From Candidatus Hydrogenedentota bacterium (GTDB lineage: Bacteria; Hydrogenedentota; Hydrogenedentia; Hydrogenedentales; CAILVY01): a stretch of 64,000 nucleotides of DNA. The DNA lies in contig JAKQOG010000132.1 of assembly GCA_029565395.1 (NCBI GenBank), forward strand, positions 1 to 64,000. The letters run 5' to 3'. The notes under the pieces were generated by a model. That model was not told where the DNA came from. It ran no database searches and was given only the letters and a program-made list of their open reading frames with translations. Within the stretch, counting starts at the first letter, position 1. Each line of letters begins with the position of its first letter. Of the stretch, positions 1 to 9,072 are shown piece by piece. A program made the position numbers and the translations under genes.

Positions 1-1
1 T

Positions 2-2482
2 GGCGCTTTTGCTCAAGATGCCCAGGAACAGCAAAAACTCTTCGAACGTGTATTTGGCGATGCCGTTCGCCTCGACCCCGCTCAAGCTGCCTTGGTTACA
101 AAAGACAAACCCGGCAAACGTTACTATGTGGACCGCAATAACGACGGCGCCCCGGAAGAAGTGTGGTTCATCGACCTGGATTCACGCCATCCCGAAACCA
201 TGCGGCCGGTGCTGGTGCGTGTTATTGATGAAGACGGCGATTTGTGCATGGGTTGCGAACCGGACCTCGACAGCGACCTCTATGTGGTGGATTGGAAAGC
301 GGATGGGACGGTGGACGCCCTAACAGACTACATGGATAATGATAGGGATAATGACGTGGATGAAATGGGGATCTATTTCATCGGTTGGAAAAAACAGAAA
401 CTCACCTGCTGGTGGGGCGAAGACATTGGCGATGACAACCTGCTCTGGCACGATGTTGGCTATACCTACCAGCAGCATGACTGCCAATTCCGCACGCATT
501 TCGGCGGCAACGAAATCTTCTCCGCATATACCATTGGCCTGGAAGACAAAGAGTGGCAGCCCGGCTGGGAAAATCCCTTTGCTTTCTACGACAAGGACTG
601 CGACGGCGTCACCGAAGAGGTCCTCCGCATAGAAGGCCAGGGATCTGTTATCAAAAATCTGCGTTATAGTTTTGATGCGGATAATGACGCCGACATCGAG
701 TCTCCCCGCGATTTTGACGTGTCCATCAGCGCCCATGCGCCAACAGACACATTGTTCGAGCTTCACCTTGGCGATAAACGCACGCTGCGCGGGATTCCCG
801 CCGGCGCTTTCCTCGCATATCAGGAAGCGCCCAAGTACGCCCTCACCTTTCCATGGGCTACCTATATGCTCACCTGGGATGAAAACGACCTCAATATAGA
901 CGGCGAAGCATTCGATGGTAACGCATTCAAGGATCCGCAGGAACGCTGGGAAGGCGTCATCACAAAGGGCAATGACTACTTCAAGCAGATCGGCGGTCCC
1001 AGTTGCGGTACCGTGAACAAGCGTTTTGAAGTGGATGTGGAATCCACCACTCCGATTCAAGTGTATTACTCCCAAACGGATCAGCGTATCCACCTTTTCG
1101 GCGCGAATCACGCATGGCTCCTCGTGGATTATAATTTCGACCGCACCCCGGATCTGCGTTACGACTACCGCGACACCGATGGCAATGGTTATCTCGATAC
1201 CTGGTCGCTCGACCTGAACATGGATGGGAAACCGGATGATGAATGGAAAGCCGGTTCGGAAATAATTCAGGAGGTTCCCTATACCTTTGCAGGGCTAAAT
1301 GAAATTATGAAACCGCTGCTGGATACGCTTCCCGGAGAATTATTCCAGCTTGATGTTCGCCTCCAGCAAGCGCTTGCCACCGCCGGAATATCAGATAAAC
1401 ACCCCCTCGCCGCACTGCTCGAATCAGGTTTCGACCTGCCACAGTTGTCCGTGGATTTGCGGTTGCGGCTGCTCAACAGCAACGAAACCTGGCGGTATTA
1501 CCTGGATTTGCTGAAAGACTCGCTGTTTGTCGCGCTTCGCGCAAAACACCCGAATGCGGAGTTTTGGAATGGTTTCGATGCCGTCCGTGCTCAGGGTGAT
1601 GTGAATGGTATGCGCGCCGCGGTGGAGAAGGAATTCAATTTAAGTGACGCACTCCCGGATCTGGCTTCGTTTCGTGCGAACATTGTGGCCCACTATGATC
1701 ACCCGTGTGTGGCTTGGGCGCAGGACTGGGTCCCCCCCAACATCGGTTGGGAATCGGAACAGGCCGCTTACCGAGCCTATTGGGGACAGTTCGACTTTTT
1801 TGGAAAAAAATGCGACCAACTCATTTATCCCATCATGAACGCCGGTGAAAGCTACCATGGCGAACTGGAGTGGGGGATCGACGCGCTGCATGTGAACGAT
1901 ACCTGCGGGCTGGGCGGCATCACCCTCTACGTTAATGGCAAACCCTATCCCGTGTACAGCCCGAATGGAAAAGGCGCCATTGTCTGGTCCAAACGTCTGC
2001 TTGAAGAAAATAAGAACGCCATATCCATCGAGCTCACCGCGGAGAAGGCGGGGCCAGAGGCCGCGCCCTATACCGTGCGTTTCAAATGCACCGCGCTGGC
2101 ACATCGAAAGGATTCCCCCATTCAAATCACTATCGACGGCGGGAATCCAAGCGATGCACTTGAAGTGGGCCTCGGCATCAGAAAACTGCCTCAGGAATTA
2201 TTTGCCCACGATGCAGATGCCGGCCTCCTCGCCAACTGGGGTATTCAGGAACCCGCCATCGGCTGGATCGGGCTGGGACTTGTCTATCCGAAATCACTGG
2301 CACTGCGCACGGAAGATTTGCCCAATGAGCATCAGGTAATCGTGAAAGCGGAACACGGAAAACCGTTGACCTATCACATTCAAGGCACATGGTTGAAAGG
2401 CCGCCGATTTGACCGTTGCCCAACGATTAGCAATTGGATGGGCGATTTGAAGGAGACGGCAACGTTGGCGGGGCTGAAATAG
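2..2482 (+). CDS. Secreted DxDxDG-rich protein, 5' partial
   Basis: The reading frame is open to the left edge of the window, so the true start lies outside; an internal TTG at 92 is not a convincing start. The first visible residues, GAFAQDAQEQQ, look like the end of a Sec signal peptide with an Ala-X-Ala-type cleavage site, so the mature protein is probably nearly complete (about 826 residues visible). The N-terminal third and a stretch near residues 376-416 are rich in Asp/Asn-Gly loops (DRNNDG, DEDGD, DNDRDNDVDEMG, DTDGNG), as in calcium-binding thrombospondin-type-3 or dockerin-like loops. No catalytic family is recognised. I have seen similar loop-rich secreted proteins in polysaccharide-degrading bacteria of the PVC and Hydrogenedentota type, but their function is unknown to me. 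The enzymes on the opposite strand downstream are compatible with a polysaccharide-related role, which is inference only. Confidence 0.8.
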   Translation, partial: GAFAQDAQEQQKLFERVFGDAVRLDPAQAALVTKDKPGKRYYVDRNNDGAPEEVWFIDLDSRHPETMRPVLVRVIDEDGDLCMGCEPDLDSDLYVVDWKADGTVDALTDYMDNDRDNDVDEMGIYFIGWKKQKLTCWWGEDIGDDNLLWHDVGYTYQQHDCQFRTHFGGNEIFSAYTIGLEDKEWQPGWENPFAFYDKDCDGVTEEVLRIEGQGSVIKNLRYSFDADNDADIESPRDFDVSISAHAPTDTLFELHLGDKRTLRGIPAGAFLAYQEAPKYALTFPWATYMLTWDENDLNIDGEAFDGNAFKDPQERWEGVITKGNDYFKQIGGPSCGTVNKRFEVDVESTTPIQVYYSQTDQRIHLFGANHAWLLVDYNFDRTPDLRYDYRDTDGNGYLDTWSLDLNMDGKPDDEWKAGSEIIQEVPYTFAGLNEIMKPLLDTLPGELFQLDVRLQQALATAGISDKHPLAALLESGFDLPQLSVDLRLRLLNSNETWRYYLDLLKDSLFVALRAKHPNAEFWNGFDAVRAQGDVNGMRAAVEKEFNLSDALPDLASFRANIVAHYDHPCVAWAQDWVPPNIGWESEQAAYRAYWGQFDFFGKKCDQLIYPIMNAGESYHGELEWGIDALHVNDTCGLGGITLYVNGKPYPVYSPNGKGAIVWSKRLLEENKNAISIELTAEKAGPEAAPYTVRFKCTALAHRKDSPIQITIDGGNPSDALEVGLGIRKLPQELFAHDADAGLLANWGIQEPAIGWIGLGLVYPKSLALRTEDLPNEHQVIVKAEHGKPLTYHIQGTWLKGRRFDRCPTISNWMGDLKETATLAGLK

Positions 2483-2592
2483 TGCAGGTTTCTCGCCATC
2501 CGTCTTGCATGTTTGTCATTACGCTGATATGGGCGGGGTTAACTTGGATCCGGGATTCGTCGGGGACTCCTGCTAAGAAAGTGGCCGTGTTC

Positions 2593-2700
2593 GGGAGGGC
2601 GAGGCTCCTGCCGAGCCGTCGAACAAAATGTACCTTATACCGAATATGCCCCTAATTCTCCCGATCTTGTTTCACGGCTCGGCAGGAGCCTCGCCCTCCC
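2593..2700. repeat. Perfect 27-bp inverted repeat with 54-base loop
   Basis: The arms at 2593-2619 and 2674-2700 are exact reverse complements; the arm begins GGGAGGGCGAGGCTCCTGCC. The element lies between two convergent genes, so it could act as a bidirectional terminator, but neither arm is followed by a long T-run and the loop is long. A G-rich arm of this type looks like a dispersed intergenic palindrome. A degenerate relative of the arm occurs at 10973-10994. Confidence 0.85.
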
Positions 2701-2726
2701 AATCGTTTCAATGTGCAATTTTAGAG

Positions 2727-4823
2727 TCAATCGACGATATTAAATATCTTGTTTTGCGCAAGGAAAACAACCGCTTTGGGCATCGCGGCATGAATGCGCT
2801 GTTCGCCACACCGCACGTCATACTCGGCGCCGCTAATCTCGATATCAAATGTATTTCCGCGCAATTGAAGTCCCTTTAATGCAAGGTGTTTCGACAAACC
2901 AGTCGGCTTGGGCGTAAAGGTGATGTCCCCATTGAATGCCACATCCACCCCGAAGAGGCCAAAAATCACGCATTGCGCCACCGTCACGCCGTCATAGGCG
3001 CATTGCAACGGCGTATCCTTGCGGTAATCGATACTATTCGCCACCAACGAATCGCCCCAATAGGGCATGCGTTCGCCCCACCATAGAATTCGCCGGAGAA
3101 TATCATCAGCTTCGAGCACATGACCGGATTTATATAACCGCTCCGTGATTTGCGGTGGAAAACAGGTACATGAACCGCCGCCGCCATTATCAATGTCCAC
3201 CTGATCATAGGCAATGTCGGTTTTGGACATGCTCTGTAAGCCAAATTCTCCCAGGAATTCGGTTTCATTCAAATGGGAAAGCAACCCCGTTGTTTCTTCC
3301 TCATCCAGCACAGGACTGTTGAACAGCTTGAACATCTGCACGGTATACCGCAAATCAGGCTTGCCCGTTTCATCCTTAAATAGGAACCATTTATGCTCCG
3401 AGTCCCAAAGTTCCTGTTTGAGCAGCTTTTTTAGGGCTTCTGTACGCTCTTTCAAATACGGCGCGGGCTTCCCCATCAATGTGCACAGTGCATCCCCCAT
3501 TAAGTAATTCATATACCGCCGCCCATTAAGATCAGGCATGACATGGTTATAGGGAAATCCACGGCGCAGTTCGAGATGGCTGTTGGAAGAACCATAGTCA
3601 ATAAGCTGGACCGGCTTGGCCGGATCATCGCCATACATCGCATTTTGAAGCACCCAATCGAGGACTGTTTTATCGTTCACCGTTTCATTCAAAAACGCGG
3701 TGTCACCAGTATTTTTGACATAATAGTAAATCGATCCAAGAATCTTCTCCTGATTGACCATATACCAGGGGCCGAACGCTTCGCCTGTCGTCGGAATAAA
3801 CGCAAAATGCTGGGTAATATCAATTTTAAGAAACTGCGTGATGTGTTCCCTGGCCGCCAGGGGGTCATACAGCGGCAGGATCTCCCACAGCTCGCCATAA
3901 TCCCACAGATAACTGCACACACAACCGCCCTTCATGCTGCCGGTGCTGTAGTACGGATGCAACACAAATTCCGGCGTCTCCCAGCGATTCGTGATGAAAT
4001 GCACCAGCGAGCGGCGATAAAACGCGTCCAGGGCAGGATTATCCGATGTCAGTGTGGGCAGTTTGGCGAAAAGCATCGTGACTCGCCTTTCGTATTCTGC
4101 TCCTGCTTCCACCAGTTTTTTATCAGCATCCGTAGTAATTGTTTGGCAGGCCGCCTCGGTATCATCAGCAGCTCCCATGGCAAAAACCAAATGAAACGTT
4201 TTACTGGCGCCTGCGGGAAGGGTAGCAAGGGTAGCCCCGGAGGAGGTTGCTGCATTCCAGGTGAATGAATCCAGGTCTGTTTGCAGCACAATGGCCTGCT
4301 TATCTTGCCGCTTAATCAATCCGTTCTTCAGGAGTTCAGCCGGAGCCGGGGTTTTACTTTGCGCGCGGGAAAACTCCCAAAAACTGACGGTGTCGAGTGT
4401 CCCATGCACAGTCACTTCAAGGGGAATATCCACCGCCGCCTGCTGTGGATTATGTAAGGATATAGAAAGGACTCCGGCCCTAGTTCCGTAAATCAGCGTC
4501 GTTTGAGTTTTTACCTCCATATCCCGAATCATTCCTTCGCGTGTCACTTCAAAAGGCCGCCATGCATAATGATTCGTGGAAACCTTCTCTCCGAACAGTT
4601 TCACATCTAATACGAAGTCCGAACTGACATACGGCGGAGACCAAAAGCCGCTGATTGACATCGTATCCTTATAATTCACGCCGATGGTTGCCAGGCCGTT
4701 GATGATCCCAAAATGCTCCTCCTCCATGATGTTTTTATCACCTTGAAGCGTAAATACATCCGAAACTGGAGCAACAGAAACAGGGTCAGCCTGTAAACAA
4801 AGGGTCAGGAGTAGAATGATCAT
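2727..4823 (-). CDS. Secreted six-hairpin glycosidase-like protein (MGH1/GH63-like)
   Basis: From the ATG at 4823 the protein has 698 residues and begins with a hydrophobic Sec-type signal (MIILLLTLCLQA). This ATG shares a base with the TAA stop of the upstream heparinase gene (TAATG), which suggests translational coupling; an in-frame ATG at 4838 is the alternative. The N-terminal third is beta-rich. The rest resembles the (alpha/alpha)6 barrel of mannosylglycerate-hydrolase-like and GH63 glycosidases, with acidic aromatic segments such as SYLWDYGELWE (about residues 300-312), IDYGSSNSHLE (about 408) and YDQVDIDNGGGGSC (about 541) that could hold catalytic acids. The substrate cannot be read from the sequence. 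Coupling to a heparinase-like lyase suggests that both act on the same polysaccharide outside the cytoplasm. The fold is likely; the exact GH family is uncertain. Confidence 0.8.
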   Translation of the reverse strand: MIILLLTLCLQADPVSVAPVSDVFTLQGDKNIMEEEHFGIINGLATIGVNYKDTMSISGFWSPPYVSSDFVLDVKLFGEKVSTNHYAWRPFEVTREGMIRDMEVKTQTTLIYGTRAGVLSISLHNPQQAAVDIPLEVTVHGTLDTVSFWEFSRAQSKTPAPAELLKNGLIKRQDKQAIVLQTDLDSFTWNAATSSGATLATLPAGASKTFHLVFAMGAADDTEAACQTITTDADKKLVEAGAEYERRVTMLFAKLPTLTSDNPALDAFYRRSLVHFITNRWETPEFVLHPYYSTGSMKGGCVCSYLWDYGELWEILPLYDPLAAREHITQFLKIDITQHFAFIPTTGEAFGPWYMVNQEKILGSIYYYVKNTGDTAFLNETVNDKTVLDWVLQNAMYGDDPAKPVQLIDYGSSNSHLELRRGFPYNHVMPDLNGRRYMNYLMGDALCTLMGKPAPYLKERTEALKKLLKQELWDSEHKWFLFKDETGKPDLRYTVQMFKLFNSPVLDEEETTGLLSHLNETEFLGEFGLQSMSKTDIAYDQVDIDNGGGGSCTCFPPQITERLYKSGHVLEADDILRRILWWGERMPYWGDSLVANSIDYRKDTPLQCAYDGVTVAQCVIFGLFGVDVAFNGDITFTPKPTGLSKHLALKGLQLRGNTFDIEISGAEYDVRCGEQRIHAAMPKAVVFLAQNKIFNIVD

Positions 4824-7555
4824 TATGGTTTGTTCCATTCATGCGTTTCGGTGATTGAAGGCAAAGCGATTTCTACATCGCCTGCCTTACAATGAGCGCT
4901 TTTGCACAAAGTAACGTGCTGAATCACGTTTTGGGCATCAAGCCGCACCAACGTAAGTTCAGCATCCGTACGCAATGTTAATCCGGCATTCACTACGATT
5001 TCTTTTACGTTTTGATCCTCTGGATCACGCAAAATCACGACATCGCGGCCGCCATCAGCGCATTGAATACTTAATCCAACATGCGAATCGCCGAGAGCTG
5101 CATTGTCCGGGCCAGTGAGTGCCATACGCTTCACAGAAGCAATCACCGGTTGCTTCTCATAGGTTTCAAAGGTGGAAACGAATGTGGACTGAAGTGGTTC
5201 GCCCGTAGCGGCCTCACGGCGGGTTACCACACGCGGAAGCCACATTTCATTTGAAGAATTATATTGACCCGCCACCAACCACGCTTCGATCAGGCCGCCC
5301 TGGGCGTTTTCCGTAAGATCAGTGTACCGCGCGTGCATCTGGGTTCCTTCCGGCAGCAACTTCAACCGATCCTCAATCGCCCATTCCGCCTGCCAGCCGG
5401 GCTTCGGACCGGGGTCGAGTTGGAAATTGCGAAGCTGGGTATCATTGCCGAAATCGGGCGCGGGTTGTGGCGACAAGCCGGTTGTGGTGATCGTTCCAAA
5501 ATGACTGTGGGTGAATTTTGTATGGTCCGTTCCTCCGCTGACGCGAAAGACATCCACAACATAGAAGTCTTCCGGCGATACATCGACCATAATGGCGGTG
5601 CGTTCGTAGCGCCGTCCGTGGTTCAATGCCGGAGCAGCGGCGCGAATGGCGTGAAGCAAACGGCCGTCTGCCCACAGCGTAGTCTCCCCTGCCCCTGAAG
5701 CCTGGCTCTTCTTGTCCACGGTCACGGTATTGTGCGCGGCGGTCATGCCATACCATCGCGCTCTGGGCGCGCCCCAGCCTCCGAATTGCACCGCCGGATA
5801 GCCGAATTCCGGAAGAAAATCGAGCCCCTTGGCGAACAATCCCAGGTTCAGGCCGTCCATGTGGCCGTGGCCACCGCCCGCGTCATAATCCAGCCAGAGC
5901 GCGCGGCGGTTCGGCCCCTCGCCGGAACGCAGGATGGCCATATGCCACTGCTGCTTGTTCACATTGCCTAGTTTGATCTGCGCTCCTTCCCGGGCCATCA
6001 CCTTTTCCATCCCCTTCCGCACGGACTCCGGATCAGCGCAAAACACATCGAACGGAATCCCTTCAAGCGAGTCGCCATTGGCATGCACGGCCACTTGGAT
6101 AAAGGCGGGATCCTGGGTGATTTCATACAAGCGCCACATCAGGGTAAATGTGGAAGGCGGCAGACCGCTCCACGAGGAAGAAGCATCGGGTTTTACAAAG
6201 GACATTCCTGCGTATCCTTCATACACCGCGGCGAATGACCCGGTGTCTCCAGACTGCGGATAGTAGCGATCAAGGCAGTGCATGTCGATATGGAAGCGGT
6301 ACATGTCGTGGATACGCGGGTGCTTGGCAAGCAGATCCGGAATAAATTGCGGCCCGCTCTTCATGAATTCCGCCAGAAACATCGCAAGGCCATTGATCGT
6401 GAAGGCGGTGTAGCCCGCAAGGCCTTTTTCACCGGTAACTCCATCTACTGCCGTGGCTTTTTCCAGCATGGCATCCACTATTTCGTTGAATGCCGCTGGA
6501 CTCTCCGGCTGCTGCAGCACCGCGTGAATGATCGCTTTAGTGATTTCCGTGCGCGGGTAATTGGAATAAATTTTACCGGCATTGTTCAGGGCATCCTGGA
6601 GAATGCGGCCCTCGATGTTGCGCTGGATATCCGCCGCAGTTGCTTTGGGGTATTCCAATTTGTGTTCCGACGCTTTTTTCGACAAAAACGCTATCAGTTC
6701 CGTATCTTCCGCCAGCGCGGGAAACACCATGTCATAATCCATTACCAGCCGCCGGGTTTCCTCGCAGGTATCGTGCCACGTGGAGACATAACCTGCGACG
6801 CCTGGCTGCTCATACACCAGCCCTTGTGTTTTGAAGTCGAACTTCGGATATACATCCGCCACGCGGTCCAATAAAATCAATGCTTTGTGCGCATACGTCA
6901 GATCGCCTGAAACGACATATGCCGCGCTCAACGCATTGATCCCCCCGAGTACCGCTTGTTTGAACTGCCCATAAATTAAATAGGCGCCAATGAAACGCCA
7001 GCGGTTTTCGCCTTCTACATAACCTTCTCCATCATCCACGCCGAAATTCCGCAGCGGATCGTCCGCATTAGGATGCTCCGTGTTAAAAAGAAGGGACCGA
7101 TCCGCCTTGGCGGGTTCGAAAATGCCCTGTTCGTTCAATCCCGACGCATAAAACGCGGCAAAGTCGTTTTTCGGGAAGATTTCCTTGCAGTGCGGACACC
7201 GCACTTTCCAGGGACGGTCCAGCGCCGCCATCTCCCAGGTATACATCGGCACACTTTGTTTGCATGCGGGGCAAAAGCCGTTTGACCACACCATCCAGGT
7301 GCGGGTTATGCCTGGACCGAACATCAGCGCCCAGAGTTCGTCGTCACTCTTATCCTGCCAGGGTTGTGCAGCGGCAATCAAACGGTCCTTAAAAGCGGGG
7401 CCCCATGCTTCATGATCTAAATTCGCGCGGACCTGCTGCACCACTTCAGGCGGATACAACGCGCTGCCCTTTTTAACGGTTTCCTGCCCAAACACCATGC
7501 CCGGGATAAGAAAAAGCCCGCCAAGGCACACAAAAAGATCCCATCGTTTTCTCAC
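4823..7555 (-). CDS. Secreted heparinase II/III family protein
   Basis: This 910-residue protein starts at a GTG at 7555 preceded by AAAGGAC and has a clear signal peptide ending near GMVFGQ. The N-terminal half looks like the alpha/alpha toroid of polysaccharide lyases. The C-terminal half has the Heparinase II/III-like beta-sandwich, with a Gly/His-rich segment (GGGHGHMDG, about residues 560-568) typical of the family, which eliminates uronic-acid glycans such as heparin, chondroitin or alginate. Two CxxC pairs (C95/C98 and C120/C123) near the N-terminus look like a small zinc ribbon, as in some environmental members of the family. The gene overlaps the downstream glycosidase by one base in the start chosen here, so the two are probably one operon. 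The substrate is unknown. Confidence 0.88.
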   Translation of the reverse strand: MRKRWDLFVCLGGLFLIPGMVFGQETVKKGSALYPPEVVQQVRANLDHEAWGPAFKDRLIAAAQPWQDKSDDELWALMFGPGITRTWMVWSNGFCPACKQSVPMYTWEMAALDRPWKVRCPHCKEIFPKNDFAAFYASGLNEQGIFEPAKADRSLLFNTEHPNADDPLRNFGVDDGEGYVEGENRWRFIGAYLIYGQFKQAVLGGINALSAAYVVSGDLTYAHKALILLDRVADVYPKFDFKTQGLVYEQPGVAGYVSTWHDTCEETRRLVMDYDMVFPALAEDTELIAFLSKKASEHKLEYPKATAADIQRNIEGRILQDALNNAGKIYSNYPRTEITKAIIHAVLQQPESPAAFNEIVDAMLEKATAVDGVTGEKGLAGYTAFTINGLAMFLAEFMKSGPQFIPDLLAKHPRIHDMYRFHIDMHCLDRYYPQSGDTGSFAAVYEGYAGMSFVKPDASSSWSGLPPSTFTLMWRLYEITQDPAFIQVAVHANGDSLEGIPFDVFCADPESVRKGMEKVMAREGAQIKLGNVNKQQWHMAILRSGEGPNRRALWLDYDAGGGHGHMDGLNLGLFAKGLDFLPEFGYPAVQFGGWGAPRARWYGMTAAHNTVTVDKKSQASGAGETTLWADGRLLHAIRAAAPALNHGRRYERTAIMVDVSPEDFYVVDVFRVSGGTDHTKFTHSHFGTITTTGLSPQPAPDFGNDTQLRNFQLDPGPKPGWQAEWAIEDRLKLLPEGTQMHARYTDLTENAQGGLIEAWLVAGQYNSSNEMWLPRVVTRREAATGEPLQSTFVSTFETYEKQPVIASVKRMALTGPDNAALGDSHVGLSIQCADGGRDVVILRDPEDQNVKEIVVNAGLTLRTDAELTLVRLDAQNVIQHVTLCKSAHCKAGDVEIALPSITETHEWNKP

Positions 7556-7591
7556 GTATATGTCCTTTCGAATATTTTGGATTCCCGGATT

Positions 7592-8176
7592 TTACCGCTT
7601 GTACCGGCCCATCAGTTCCGCCTGGCCCAGTATATGGTTTTCCATCGCCTTCAGCACATCGGCCTTTTTCACACCGGAATTCATCGCGAGTGTCAAGTCA
7701 AGCGCATATAGCTTGAAGAAATACCGGTGATCCGACCCGCGCGGCGGCATAGGGCCGCCATAGCCGATCTTCCTGAAATCATTCGTGCCCTGCCGCGCGC
7801 CATCTTTCAACTCTTTGTTGGTGGGCACGCCTTCCGGCAGTCCCGCGGCACTCGCCGGGATATTAAAGATAACCCAATGCACCCACGTTCCTACTGGGGC
7901 ATCCGGGTCATCACAGATCAGCGCAAAACTCTTCACCCCGGCGGGCGGATTCGCCCATTGCAGCGCAGGAGAGAGATCCGGTCCTTCTCCCGTATGTTTC
8001 TTGGGAATATACTCCCCTTGCTTGAATGCCGTACTGGAAATCTGAAAATTCATGGTGGAATCTCCTTGTGTTATCGCGGCCACCGGCGAAACGCCGTGCA
8101 GGATCCATGCCAGCGCGAGGCAGCACAGCATGGTTCCGCCCATTCTCCCGAAATACCGAAATGATCTTGTACGCAT
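7592..8176 (-). CDS. Exported YbhB/YbcL (PEBP) family protein
   Basis: This 194-residue protein has an N-terminal hydrophobic stretch (about residues 13-35) that is a probable signal or lipid-less anchor, followed by a full phosphatidylethanolamine-binding-protein fold. The ligand-binding signatures are present: DDPDAP at 89-94 followed by GTWVHW with His100, and GPMPPRG at 141-147. Bacterial YbhB/YbcL proteins bind small anionic ligands; the physiological role is poorly defined. An AAAGGAG ribosome binding site precedes the ATG at 8176. The gene ends 36 bases upstream of the heparinase start and may be the first gene of that transcript, but a functional link is not evident. Confidence 0.92.
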   Translation of the reverse strand: MRTRSFRYFGRMGGTMLCCLALAWILHGVSPVAAITQGDSTMNFQISSTAFKQGEYIPKKHTGEGPDLSPALQWANPPAGVKSFALICDDPDAPVGTWVHWVIFNIPASAAGLPEGVPTNKELKDGARQGTNDFRKIGYGGPMPPRGSDHRYFFKLYALDLTLAMNSGVKKADVLKAMENHILGQAELMGRYKR

Positions 8177-8250
8177 GGGAAATGCTCCTTTCGGTTATGA
8201 AAACCATTATACGCCGTGTCCACTGTTTGCAAAAAAAGTTTTCTTCGCCA

Positions 8251-8337
8251 TTTCTCCGCGAACCTCCGCGGTCTCCGCGCCTTGTGTTAAAATTATCCAA
8301 CGCAGAGAGGCGCAGAGTTCGCAGAGAGACGCAGAGG
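8251..8337. repeat. Degenerate CTCCGCG/CGCAGAG inverted repeat, left of cassette
   Basis: The left arm (8251-8288) is made of repeated CTCCGCG units and the right arm (8300-8337) of repeated CGCAGAG units. They pair if G-U pairs are allowed, so the transcript could fold into a long imperfect hairpin. The left arm is similar (about two thirds of 43 positions by eye) to 9873-9915 on the other side of the two-gene cassette, in the same orientation. Confidence 0.65.
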
Positions 8338-8340
8338 CTG

Positions 8341-8588
8341 TGAGTTTTTTCCTTAAATTGAATCCCTTCTCATCCAACGTCAACTTTATTATAATTATAT
8401 CCGTTCTGGCAAAAAGAAAGAGACTAAATGCTTATAATTAATTTGTAAATTTCTATTTTCTGTGTACTTGGGGATAGACTCTCGCTGAATATAATCAATA
8501 GCTGCTTTGTAGTATACATGGAAGTTGGTATTGACCTGTGCAACACTAGAGTCCCGAATGACGTTCAAGTTGTTGTGAGCAAGGAGAA
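8341..8588. other. AT-rich non-coding stretch
   Basis: Between the repeat and the start of the next gene, roughly 8341-8520 is markedly richer in A and T than the surrounding DNA and holds no convincing gene. Short T-runs and TTATAATTA-like segments could contain promoters, but I cannot fix a -35/-10 pair with confidence. The base composition change fits imported DNA. Confidence 0.5.
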
Positions 8589-9071
8589 ATGGCGAATTTT
8601 CAAGAGACAGATCCCGAATTCAAGGAATTTATATCAGGGATTAGGTGCTACACTCATCTATTTGCCATTCTATCCGATTTTCTTATCTACACATTAATCC
8701 CTTGGCTGTTTGAAGATGCCTTTTTCGACACTGTATCTCAAAGCAACTCGCTGTTTAGTTGGATCGCTTGGGCTATATTCACGGCAAGCTTGTTTTTGTT
8801 GATTATCAACCAACTGCGGTTTACATTTTGGTCCGGAGATGCTTTGGACTATTTGGGGTACGTGCTGGCCCAAACAGGCTCGTTTTGGGTGATTTGGCGT
8901 TTCTTCCTCCTCGCTGCCATAGTCATTATCCGTCTGTCTGGTCAGTATATGGCCTGCACGGCTTTACCCATGATTGTGTTGTTTTGTTTGCTTGCGTATG
9001 CCATCGGCGTTTGCCGTGACTACACTGTCCTTATCCGCCACTATAAAAAATTGTCCGGAAGGCTTTGGTAG
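8589..9071 (+). CDS. Hypothetical four-helix membrane protein
   Basis: This 160-residue protein has about four predicted transmembrane segments (roughly 20-42, 52-72, 98-118 and 121-143) and short charged termini. An AAGGAG site lies just before the ATG. It belongs to no family I recognise. Its stop is one base before the ATG of the next gene, so the two are almost certainly co-transcribed and may form one membrane complex. Lower GC than the flanking genes and repeat elements on both sides suggest that the pair was acquired together. Confidence 0.75.
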   Translation: MANFQETDPEFKEFISGIRCYTHLFAILSDFLIYTLIPWLFEDAFFDTVSQSNSLFSWIAWAIFTASLFLLIINQLRFTFWSGDALDYLGYVLAQTGSFWVIWRFFLLAAIVIIRLSGQYMACTALPMIVLFCLLAYAIGVCRDYTVLIRHYKKLSGRLW

Positions 9072-9072
9072 G

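Noticed and set aside
8341-8588. tRNA or small RNA gene in the AT-rich gap
   Set aside because: No cloverleaf, T-loop or CCA pattern was found on either strand, and no terminator-like hairpin ends the stretch.
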